DNA of 5,427 nucleotides from Gemmatimonadota bacterium. Its GTDB lineage: Bacteria; ARS69. A program made the position numbers and the translations under genes. Below the pieces are notes generated by a model. That model worked only from the letters and a program-made list of their open reading frames with translations, had not been told where the DNA came from and searched no databases. Within the stretch, counting starts at the first letter, position 1. Every line of letters starts with the position of its first letter. Location: contig JAGQIB010000037.1 of the NCBI GenBank assembly GCA_020431545.1, positions 3,588 through 9,014 of the forward strand. Direction: 5' to 3'. Below are positions 1-5,427 of the stretch, piece after piece.

Positions 1-1129
1 CGACGTGGAGTTCCGCAACGACTACGAGCTCCTCTGTCCGCCGGATCCGCTGCCGCCGGAGCACGATCGCGCCACGCCAAAGCATGGCGCCACGAACAAG
101 TACCCCGTGGGACTCGCCGTGCTGGAGACGCCGGGTTTCCTGGTCGGTCACGTCGTGGCGCTCGCCGGCGGGGGCCGCTGGTCGACGGACGGCGTGTCGT
201 CGCCGTACCAGGTCGCGGTGGCGTTCTCGCTGCTCGCGCTGGCGCTCGCGGGCTTCGTCTGGCTCCGGGCCGCGCTGCTCGCGGCCGGCGTGCCCGACGC
301 GATCGCGGTGGCGCTCACGATCGCTTCCGCCGTCGCGACGAATGCGATCCACTACGTGGCGAAGGAACCCGCGATGCCGCACGCGGCGGGGATGGCGCTC
401 GTGAGCTTCCTGCTCTGGCGCCTCGTGTCCCCGCGGCGCGGAATCGCCGATGCGCTCGCGATCGGCGCCGCCGCCGGTCTGCTGCTCCTCGTAAGGAACT
501 CGAACGTCGCGCTCGCGCCGATCCTCGGGCTGCTGTGTTGGCGGAGCGGCCGGTCCCGCGGCTCCCTCGTCACGGCAGCCCTCGCCGCGATCGCCGTTCT
601 CGCCCTGCAACCGCTCTCTCTGCATGCGTTGTGGGGAGACTGGCGTGTGTCCACCTACGCCGACGAAGCGTTCACGGGCGCCCCGGCGGGCTTCTGGAAC
701 GGTCTCTTGCACGCGCGCCACGGCCTGTTCCTGTACAGCCCGTGGTACCTCGTCCTGGTCGGGCTGGCCGTGTCCGGCGCCCGCCACCGATCCGTCCGCC
801 CGATGCTCTTGGCGACCGCCGCGACGTTCCTCGCGTTCGTGCTGGTCAACGGCTCGTGGTGGTGCTGGTGGTTCGGCGACAGCTTCGGGAATCGCGCGTA
901 CCTGGAAGTCCTGCCGGTTCTCACGCTCGCGGCCGGCGTCAGTCTCTCCGCGCGGACGGTCTCACGCGCCGGCGTCGCCCGCCTCTCGGTCGCCGTGGCG
1001 GCGTTCACGCTCGCGAACGTCTACCTGTGGGCGGGCTACGTGCTCCAGCGTTTTCCGCAGGACGGCAACCACTCGGCCGGCGACGCCTGGGGCTGGATCG
1101 CCCGCGCCGCCGACCCGGGAGAACGGTAG
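1..1129 (+). CDS. Polytopic membrane protein, GT-C glycosyltransferase-like (5' partial)
   Basis: Probable integral-membrane glycosyltransferase-like protein of the kind that uses a lipid-linked sugar donor; substrate unknown. The frame is open to the window edge and a GTG at position 5 is the first in-window start, but the residues there (DVEFRNDYE) resemble an internal conserved segment of such proteins, so I infer that the true start lies upstream. Counting from that GTG, I see NDYE (5-8), NKYPVG (31-36), KEPAMPH (120-126), HGLFLYSPWY (239-248) and an aromatic stretch ending in FGDSFGNRAYLE (290-301). About eight to ten hydrophobic segments lie between residues 68 and 345, followed by a short hydrophilic tail and a TAG stop. 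Acidic and aromatic loop motifs between many helices suit a GT-C/PMT-like fold, but I cannot name a family with certainty. It is transcribed towards the lipoprotein gene and has no visible functional link to the ars genes. Membrane location is secure; glycosyl transfer is inference. Confidence 0.7.
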   Translation, partial: DVEFRNDYELLCPPDPLPPEHDRATPKHGATNKYPVGLAVLETPGFLVGHVVALAGGGRWSTDGVSSPYQVAVAFSLLALALAGFVWLRAALLAAGVPDAIAVALTIASAVATNAIHYVAKEPAMPHAAGMALVSFLLWRLVSPRRGIADALAIGAAAGLLLLVRNSNVALAPILGLLCWRSGRSRGSLVTAALAAIAVLALQPLSLHALWGDWRVSTYADEAFTGAPAGFWNGLLHARHGLFLYSPWYLVLVGLAVSGARHRSVRPMLLATAATFLAFVLVNGSWWCWWFGDSFGNRAYLEVLPVLTLAAGVSLSARTVSRAGVARLSVAVAAFTLANVYLWAGYVLQRFPQDGNHSAGDAWGWIARAADPGER

Positions 1130-1151
1130 AGCCCGCGCACCGGCGCCGCCT
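1130..1151. other. Short convergent intergenic gap
   Basis: Only 22 bases separate the stop codons of the two converging genes. The gap includes the small palindrome CGGCGCCG (1141-1148) but no stem followed by a T-run on either strand, so no intrinsic terminator is visible. Transcription from either side probably runs into the opposing gene unless it is stopped by Rho or by structure inside the coding ends. Confidence 0.6.
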
Positions 1152-3740
1152 CTACTGACAGGGCCAGCCGCCCTCGAACAGCCCCGCCCGGAACGGGATG
1201 TCCACGAGCGCGGTCGACACGATGTTCCCCTGCTGGTCCCGGCTCGCGATCGTGCCGTGCATCCGTCCCTCCATCGTGGTCTGCGTCGCATGGTCGATCG
1301 TGAGGAAGACCGCGGTCTCATCGTCGGACTGGTCCGTGAGGAACAGGGAGGATCCGCGCGACACGGCGAGGCTCATGCGCCAATCTCCCGTCTCCCCGGG
1401 TTGCGGCGCCGTCTGCTCGTCGGACGTCCCGACGCTTGCACCGAGCACCGTGCCGTCGGGGTTGTCCACCATCACGAAGAACTGGATCGCATACACGCTG
1501 CCGTCGCCCCAGGCCGCCACGTACGCGATGTCGCCGCCGGACTCGAGCCAGTTGATGCCGCCCGTGATCATGATGTCGAAGAAGCAGGTGCACGCGGAGA
1601 CGCGAACGTGGGCGTCGCCGATCGCCTCCGGGTGGTCCACGACCGTGGCGCGCACGGTGTCGTCGGTGGTGCCGGACGACGGGGGCGTGTAGCGCGCGGT
1701 GAGCGGCCCCGTCGACTGCACCGAGCCCCAGCCCTCGGCGATGCTCCAGGTGACCGAGGCGTCGTCGAGACCGATCACGTCGGCCGTGAGCACGAGCGTG
1801 CTGTCGTTCGAGATGCACTCGTAGCGCGGCGTGACGTTCACGACCACGAGGGAGTCCTGGTACTCCACGAGCGAGACGTCGTCACGCACCGGAACGCCGT
1901 CCGCGCGAAGTCCCGTGCTCGCGATGCTCCGCGCGCGCACCTCGATCGGGGTCGTCCAGGGTGACGACGGGGTCGTGAGGCTCGCGCCCTTCGCGTTCCA
2001 CACGAAGTTCGCGCCGGTGGAGGACCACTCGACGTCCGTGTTCTCGGCGTTCTCGACCCGAACGGTGAAGTTCACGACCTCGTCCGTGCCCACGCGGGCC
2101 TGGAACGGGTCGATGTGCACCTCGATCGGGTTCGTGGCGATGACCTTGTCCTCGGCCGTGTGGGCGTTGCCGAATGCGCCGGGGATCGTCTCCACGCGGA
2201 GCTGAGCGGAGCCGACGTCGACCGGGCGGTACGACTGCGCGGCGTCGTTCACCTGCAGGACGGATTCGTTCGAGGACGTGCCCACGGAGTAGGGGGCGCC
2301 CGTGCAATCGAACCCGGACCACGTCTGCGGGCAGAACTGCAGGTCCACCTGGTCCGACCCGACGATCTCCTGCAGCGCCGCCGTCGTCGCCTGGTTCTTC
2401 ACGTAGCCCGTGATCGCGCCCTCGAACGCCTCCAGCGCCGCACCGTCGACCTGGTCGCCGAGGGCGTCCGCGATGTCGCCGGGACCGGAGCCGACCGCGC
2501 CGAGGATCTGGAGCAGACCCTCGAGCACGGCACGGTCCGCGTTCCAGCCGTCGCTCGTGGCCGTGATCCGGAACTCGCTCCAGGCGCCGTCTGCGGTGAA
2601 GTCCTCCGCGAAGGCCTCGGGGTCGGCGACGAAGTCGGTCTCTCCGGAGAGCAGGTGCGAAGGGTAGATCCCGATCGACGCGTCCTCGATCGTGGCGGCG
2701 GCCCAGAGGATCGCGCCGGTGGCGGTGGCGTACGGCGCGGCCGGCGTGAGCGAGAGTCCGGCGAGGACCACGCCCTGCACGAGCTGCTCCACCCGCGTGG
2801 CGGCGGCCGCGGCGGCGGTCGCGAGCTCGCTCTGGTACTGCATCGCCTCCGACAGCCAGTCGCAGTCGTCGGGGCCGGCGCCGAACGTGGGGCCCTCGAA
2901 GCAGTCCCGATCGAGGCGCGGCAGCGCGCGCAGCGCGCGCACGGACTCCGCGCGGAGCGAGTCCGGCGGACCGCCGAGCGTGTCGGCGAGAGCCGTCTTC
3001 TCGGCCACGAGGCCCGCCAGTCCGCTCGCGCCGATCATCGCGTCGAGCAGATCGCGGTCGATGCTCTCACCCGCGAACATCGGGATCTCTCCGGCGGCGA
3101 ACGCCGCGAGCGAGTTCGGATTCACGGGGTTGTCGATCAGGTTGTGCAGGAACAGCAGATTGAGATCGGTGATCGGCAGGTCCGCGGGCGGCGTGGACGT
3201 CAGCTCGGCGCGAGTCGTGCCGGCGCTCAGCAGCCACGAATCCAGCAGCACCTGCAGGTCCGCCACCACGGCCGCGAACGCGCCGGGCGCGGGCGGTAGC
3301 GCGTCGATCTGGAGGTTCACGAGGTTCGACGTGATGTTGCTCCCGTTCGTGATCCGGACCTGAACGCCGCCGCCGGTGCCGGGATCGTCCGGGAAGAACG
3401 GAACGATGAGCTGGTCGCCGCCGCGGCCCGCGCCGGCACGCTCCAGGAAGGCGACCGCGTGCCCGTCTCCGCCGGTGGAGACGACCGCCCACACGACCTC
3501 GTCGGCCGGAAGACCGGTGATCGGGATGCGATCGCCCGGGCCGGCGGACGTCGCCCCGAGCGCGATCGTCAGCTCGATCGGGGTCTCGTCGGGCGTGGGG
3601 CCGGCGGAGTCGTCCCCGCAGCCGGTGGCGAGGACTCCGACGAGGCCGGCCGCGAGCAGGCACGCGACGAGCGGACGGGGGCGGACGCCGGACCACGAAC
3701 CGGGTCGGCGGGGCCTTGGAGAGACGGGATTCGCGGACAC
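1152..3740 (-). CDS. Large multidomain secreted lipoprotein, function unknown
   Basis: Predicted 862-residue lipoprotein, exported by Sec and lipid-anchored. The GTG at 3740 is chosen because GGAGGT lies four bases upstream and it leads directly into a signal peptide: a basic N-region (to about residue 22), a hydrophobic core (24-38) and lipobox LATGC with Cys41. Residues about 55-147 look like an IPT/TIG-type beta domain. Residues about 150-465 are mostly helical, with an Ala-rich stretch near 307-316, and match nothing I recognise. Residues about 530-635 look like an Ig-like or cadherin-like beta domain. Residues 636-716 resemble bacterial Ig-like repeats (VTWSIAEGWGSV, then a TGPLTARYTPP-like turn). 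Residues 717-861 form a beta-rich domain ending in Cys861. Other cysteines (280, 293, 470, 479, 642, 717, 719) could form disulfides after export. No catalytic motif is visible. The open frame continues 265 codons upstream of the GTG, but that part is a shadow of acr3. A structural, adhesive or ligand-binding envelope role is possible; function is unknown. Confidence 0.85.
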   Translation of the reverse strand: MSANPVSPRPRRPGSWSGVRPRPLVACLLAAGLVGVLATGCGDDSAGPTPDETPIELTIALGATSAGPGDRIPITGLPADEVVWAVVSTGGDGHAVAFLERAGAGRGGDQLIVPFFPDDPGTGGGVQVRITNGSNITSNLVNLQIDALPPAPGAFAAVVADLQVLLDSWLLSAGTTRAELTSTPPADLPITDLNLLFLHNLIDNPVNPNSLAAFAAGEIPMFAGESIDRDLLDAMIGASGLAGLVAEKTALADTLGGPPDSLRAESVRALRALPRLDRDCFEGPTFGAGPDDCDWLSEAMQYQSELATAAAAAATRVEQLVQGVVLAGLSLTPAAPYATATGAILWAAATIEDASIGIYPSHLLSGETDFVADPEAFAEDFTADGAWSEFRITATSDGWNADRAVLEGLLQILGAVGSGPGDIADALGDQVDGAALEAFEGAITGYVKNQATTAALQEIVGSDQVDLQFCPQTWSGFDCTGAPYSVGTSSNESVLQVNDAAQSYRPVDVGSAQLRVETIPGAFGNAHTAEDKVIATNPIEVHIDPFQARVGTDEVVNFTVRVENAENTDVEWSSTGANFVWNAKGASLTTPSSPWTTPIEVRARSIASTGLRADGVPVRDDVSLVEYQDSLVVVNVTPRYECISNDSTLVLTADVIGLDDASVTWSIAEGWGSVQSTGPLTARYTPPSSGTTDDTVRATVVDHPEAIGDAHVRVSACTCFFDIMITGGINWLESGGDIAYVAAWGDGSVYAIQFFVMVDNPDGTVLGASVGTSDEQTAPQPGETGDWRMSLAVSRGSSLFLTDQSDDETAVFLTIDHATQTTMEGRMHGTIASRDQQGNIVSTALVDIPFRAGLFEGGWPCQ
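3618..3740 (-). other. Lipoprotein (type II) signal peptide with lipobox
   Basis: The first 41 codons of the large lipoprotein gene encode an Arg-rich N-region, a Leu/Ala/Val core and LATGC. Cleavage before Cys41 by signal peptidase II is expected. The following residues GDDSAGP form a flexible linker, and the Asp at +3 does not by itself decide inner- or outer-membrane sorting in an unknown phylum. Confidence 0.88.
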
Positions 3741-3744
3741 GGTG

Positions 3745-3750
3745 ACCTCC
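3745..3750 (-). promoter_or_regulatory. Shine-Dalgarno site of the lipoprotein gene
   Basis: The minus strand reads GGAGGT, then CACC, then the GTG start. This near-consensus site fixes the start at 3740 against the much longer open frame. The four-base spacer is slightly short but workable. Confidence 0.75.
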
Positions 3751-3760
3751 GGATCGGGGG

Positions 3761-3778
3761 CCGGAATGCGGATTCCGG
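3761..3778 (-). repeat. Inverted repeat D: 7-bp perfect stem, 4-base loop
   Basis: CCGGAAT (3761-3767) and ATTCCGG (3772-3778) are exact reverse complements around a four-base loop. On the lipoprotein transcript the hairpin would end ten bases upstream of the Shine-Dalgarno site. No T-run follows, so it is not a canonical terminator. It shares 3774-3778 with inverted repeat C, so the two cannot both form. Confidence 0.6.
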
Positions 3779-3796
3779 GAGATGGGCTTTCCCGGA
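3774..3796 (-). repeat. Inverted repeat C: alternative 7-bp stem
   Basis: TCCGGGA (3774-3780) pairs perfectly with TCCCGGA (3790-3796) across a nine-base loop. It overlaps one arm of the hairpin at 3761-3778 and one arm of the hairpin at 3786-3807, so it would compete with both. Confidence 0.5.
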
Positions 3797-3807
3797 GACC
3801 GGAAAGC
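3786..3807 (-). terminator. Strong hairpin downstream of acr3, possible non-canonical terminator
   Basis: On the plus strand GCTTTCCCGG (3786-3795) pairs with CCGGAAAGC (3799-3807) across the triloop AGA. This gives nine base pairs with one bulged C. It is the strongest hairpin in the spacer and starts 41 bases after the acr3 stop in the direction of transcription. No U-tract follows on the minus-strand RNA, so intrinsic termination is uncertain. It could instead protect the 3' end of the ars mRNA or form part of the lipoprotein leader. Confidence 0.4.
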
Positions 3808-3823
3808 GGCCGCGGATCCGGCC
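3808..3823 (-). repeat. Inverted repeat A: 5-bp GC stem
   Basis: GGCCG (3808-3812) and CGGCC (3819-3823) pair around a six-base loop, directly abutting the 3786-3807 hairpin on its acr3-proximal side. The stem is short and could arise by chance in GC-rich DNA; it is listed because it completes the run of hairpins in this spacer. Confidence 0.3.
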
Positions 3824-3847
3824 ATGGTTCTGCGCCGGCAGGACGTC

Positions 3848-5047
3848 CTAGTGCGCGCCTGCCTCGGCGGGGAACGAACCGGCGGTGCTCGTGCAGATCC
3901 TCACGAGGAGGAGCATCACGGGCACTTCGATCAGCACGCCGACGACGGTCGCGAGCGCGGCCCCGGAGGAGAGCCCGAACAGCATCACCGCCGTCGCGAT
4001 CGCGACCTCGAAGTGGTTCGAGGCGCCGATGAGGGCCGAGGGCGCCGCGTCGCGGTACGGGAGACGCAGGAGGCGCGCGAGCCCGTACGTGAGGGCGAAG
4101 ATCAGCACCGTCTGGAGGAACAGCGGCACGGCGATCCACAGGATCGTGAGCGGGCGATCCAGGATCACGTCGCCCTTGAAGGAGAACAGGAGGATCAGGG
4201 TCAGGAGGAGGGCCGCGATCGTGATCGGGGTGAGGAACGGCAGGAAACGTCGGCGGAACCACTCCTCGCCGCGTGCGGCCACGATCGCGCGCCGCGAGAT
4301 CCACCCGGCCGCGAGCGGGAGGGCCACGTACACGCCGATGGACAGCAGGAGCGCCTGCCACGGGACGGGCAGCCGGCCGACGCCGAGGAGGAAGCCGCCG
4401 AGCGGGCCGTACAGGAACAGCATCACGAGGGAGTTGATCGCGACCATCACGAGCGTGTGGCCGTCGTTGCCGCGCGCGAGGTATCCCCACACCAGCACCA
4501 TGGCCGTACACGGCGCCACGCCGAGCAGGATGCATCCGGCCAGGTAGCTCCGCCAGAGAGGGATCTCGAGCACCTTCAATCCGTGCTCGAGGACGACCGT
4601 CCCGGCTCCGACCGTGGCGCCGACCGGGAGGTCGGAGCCGAGCGGCAGCTTCACGTGGTCCACGGCCTCGGGTCCGAGGAACGGAAGGAAGATCCCGCCG
4701 AGGAACAGCAGGCTAAGCAGATACATCGTGAAGGGTTTGATCGCCCAGTTCACGAACAGCGTGAGAGATACGGGACGCACGCTGCGGCCCGCGCGCAGCA
4801 CCTCGGCGAAGTCGATCTTCACCATGATCGGGTACATCATGAAGAACAGGCAGACCGCGATCGGGATCGACACCACCGGGGCGCCGCCCACGGTCAGGGA
4901 CATCCCATCGAGCGCGCGCGCGAAACCCGGCGCGACGTGACCGAGCCCGATCCCCGCGCCGATGCAGAGCAGGACCCACACCGTGAGCCAGCGCTCGAAG
5001 AAGCCGAGCCCGCCCGGTTCCTTGGTGACGCAGGCCTTCGTGCTCAC
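3848..5047 (-). CDS. acr3: ACR3-family arsenite efflux permease
   Basis: Inner-membrane permease of the ACR3 (bile/arsenite/riboflavin transporter) family, which exports arsenite, and in some members antimonite, probably driven by the proton gradient. The GTG at 5047 gives 399 residues, about normal for the family, with some ten hydrophobic segments between residues 19 and 384. Diagnostic motifs are GVAPCTAMVLVWGYL (176-190), containing the TM4 cysteine (Cys180) needed for transport in characterised members, and GASNHFEVAIA (341-351), containing the conserved Glu347 of TM9. Residues about 124-164 form a longer TM3-TM4 connection than I recall for Bacillus-type ACR3. The start overlaps the arsC stop as GTGA, with a GGAG 11 bases upstream, so translation is probably coupled. 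The frame runs open 62 codons further upstream, but that part is an Arg/Pro-rich shadow of arsC. The arsC neighbour supports the assignment. Confidence 0.95.
   Translation of the reverse strand: MSTKACVTKEPGGLGFFERWLTVWVLLCIGAGIGLGHVAPGFARALDGMSLTVGGAPVVSIPIAVCLFFMMYPIMVKIDFAEVLRAGRSVRPVSLTLFVNWAIKPFTMYLLSLLFLGGIFLPFLGPEAVDHVKLPLGSDLPVGATVGAGTVVLEHGLKVLEIPLWRSYLAGCILLGVAPCTAMVLVWGYLARGNDGHTLVMVAINSLVMLFLYGPLGGFLLGVGRLPVPWQALLLSIGVYVALPLAAGWISRRAIVAARGEEWFRRRFLPFLTPITIAALLLTLILLFSFKGDVILDRPLTILWIAVPLFLQTVLIFALTYGLARLLRLPYRDAAPSALIGASNHFEVAIATAVMLFGLSSGAALATVVGVLIEVPVMLLLVRICTSTAGSFPAEAGAH
5044..5047 (-). promoter_or_regulatory. GTGA stop/start overlap coupling arsC and acr3
   Basis: The arsC stop (TGA, 5046-5044) and the acr3 start (GTG, 5047-5045) share bases. 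This arrangement normally reflects translational coupling within one transcript. The nearest Shine-Dalgarno-like sequence, GGAG at 5062-5059, lies inside the end of arsC. Confidence 0.75.
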
Positions 5048-5427
5048 GACGCCATCCGCTCCGGGAGCTGTTCCACGAACGCCCGGATCTCGTCCCGGAC
5101 CCGACGGTACGGCGCCAGCGCCTCTTCCTCGGATCGAGCCGCGCGGGCGAGGGCGGGCGGATCGTCGAACGAGTGGTGAAGGGTCCGGACGCCGGGCGGC
5201 GGGACCGGGCAGGCCTCGCGCGCGTGGTCGCACACGGTCACGATCAGGTCGAAGCCCTCGGGACCGACCTCGTCGACGTGCTTGGACCGGTGCGACGTGA
5301 GGTCGATCCCGACCTCGGTCATCACGGCGACCGCCCGCGGATTCAATCCCTGCGGAGCCGTTCCCGCCGACGCGACGTCGGTGGCCGGACCGAGCAGCGC
5401 GCGCGCCCAGCCCTCGGCCATCTGGCT
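5044..5427 (-). CDS. arsC: Arsenate reductase, thioredoxin-coupled (5' partial)
   Basis: Cytoplasmic arsenate reductase of the low-molecular-weight phosphatase-like class, which converts arsenate to arsenite for export by ACR3. The gene is cut by the right edge: the in-window sequence begins S-Q-MAEGWAR, which in this family directly follows the catalytic P-loop (CxxNxxRS type), so the nucleophilic Cys and the true start lie outside. Numbering from that Met, VTVCDHAREACPV carries Cys64 and Cys71, seven residues apart, matching the Cys82/Cys89 redox pair of Staphylococcus aureus ArsC. FDDPP (85-89) contains the expected general-acid Asp. The NPRAVAVMTEVGIDLTSHRS region (27-46) is also typical. 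The usual HW before GFDDP is replaced by HHS. Two resolving cysteines point to the thioredoxin-linked class, not the glutaredoxin-linked E. coli class. The Met at 5421 is therefore internal. Confidence 0.94.
   Translation of the reverse strand, partial: SQMAEGWARALLGPATDVASAGTAPQGLNPRAVAVMTEVGIDLTSHRSKHVDEVGPEGFDLIVTVCDHAREACPVPPPGVRTLHHSFDDPPALARAARSEEEALAPYRRVRDEIRAFVEQLPERMAS

Noticed and set aside
624..1964. A 446-codon plus-strand frame crossing the convergent junction.
   Set aside because: It covers the ends of two real genes in the wrong frame or strand and gives an Arg/Ser/Ala-rich product without domains.
2922..2939. A tandem 9-base repeat, CAGCGCGCG twice.
   Set aside because: It lies inside coding sequence and simply encodes a repeated Arg-Ala-Leu; too short to call a functional repeat.
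2115..3299. A 394-codon plus-strand frame antisense to the lipoprotein gene.
   Set aside because: Composition (Arg, Gly, Glu, Val, His) is that of a shadow frame, and the opposite strand has a convincing lipoprotein.
3067..3825. A 252-codon minus-strand frame starting at an ATG in the spacer.
   Set aside because: Arg-rich, out of frame with the lipoprotein, and no Shine-Dalgarno site precedes its ATG.
3751..3847. A possible sigma70 promoter for the lipoprotein gene.
   Set aside because: The spacer is GC-rich with no recognisable -10 or -35 pair, so I cannot support a promoter call.
3741..4535. A 265-codon N-terminal extension of the lipoprotein frame, overlapping acr3 on the same strand.
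   Set aside because: It is an Arg/Pro-rich shadow of the acr3 gene, and the GTG at 3740 has its own strong Shine-Dalgarno site and begins a textbook lipoprotein signal peptide.
3782..5179. A 465-codon plus-strand frame antisense to acr3 and arsC.
   Set aside because: Glu/Arg/His/Gln-rich low-complexity product with no hydrophobic core or motif; antisense frames of high-GC genes routinely lack stops.
5047..5233. A 62-codon N-terminal extension of the ACR3 frame inside arsC.
   Set aside because: Arg/Pro/Gly-rich shadow of arsC; the GTG overlapping the arsC stop gives a normal-length permease.

Overview
This is a GC-rich (roughly two-thirds G+C or more) bacterial chromosomal fragment with four genes, two of them cut by the window edges. 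Three signs fit an environmental Gram-negative-type bacterium with a dense, high-GC genome: a lipobox signal peptide, GTG starts, and a strong third-position G/C bias that produces very long antisense shadow frames. Uncultured lineages such as Eisenbacteria, Gemmatimonadota or Myxococcota would be consistent, but nothing here fixes the taxon. There are no tRNA, rRNA, CRISPR or insertion sequences.

Layout. On the plus strand, positions 1-1129 hold the C-terminal part of a polytopic membrane protein resembling GT-C-type glycosyltransferases; its start lies upstream of the window. It converges, across a 22-bp gap, on a large minus-strand gene (1152-3740) for an 862-residue secreted lipoprotein. 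That protein has a lipobox signal peptide, an IPT/TIG-like beta domain, a long helical region of unknown type, one or two Ig-like domains and a cysteine-containing C-terminal beta domain. Upstream of it on the same strand is an arsenic-resistance pair: an ACR3-family arsenite efflux permease (3848-5047) and the thioredoxin-coupled arsenate reductase arsC (5044 to the window end, 5' truncated). The two overlap by four bases (GTGA).

How they work together. ArsC reduces arsenate to arsenite and ACR3 exports the arsenite, so the right side is a standard two-gene detoxification module; the rest of the ars operon (for example arsR) would lie beyond the right edge. The lipoprotein is co-directional, 107 bp downstream of acr3. 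The spacer carries a chain of strong inverted repeats, some of which cannot form at the same time. They may end the ars transcript or act as a leader for the lipoprotein mRNA. Nothing shows that the lipoprotein takes part in arsenic handling.

The least explained items are the composite lipoprotein and the hairpin-rich spacer. I do not see a clear new multi-gene system in this window.
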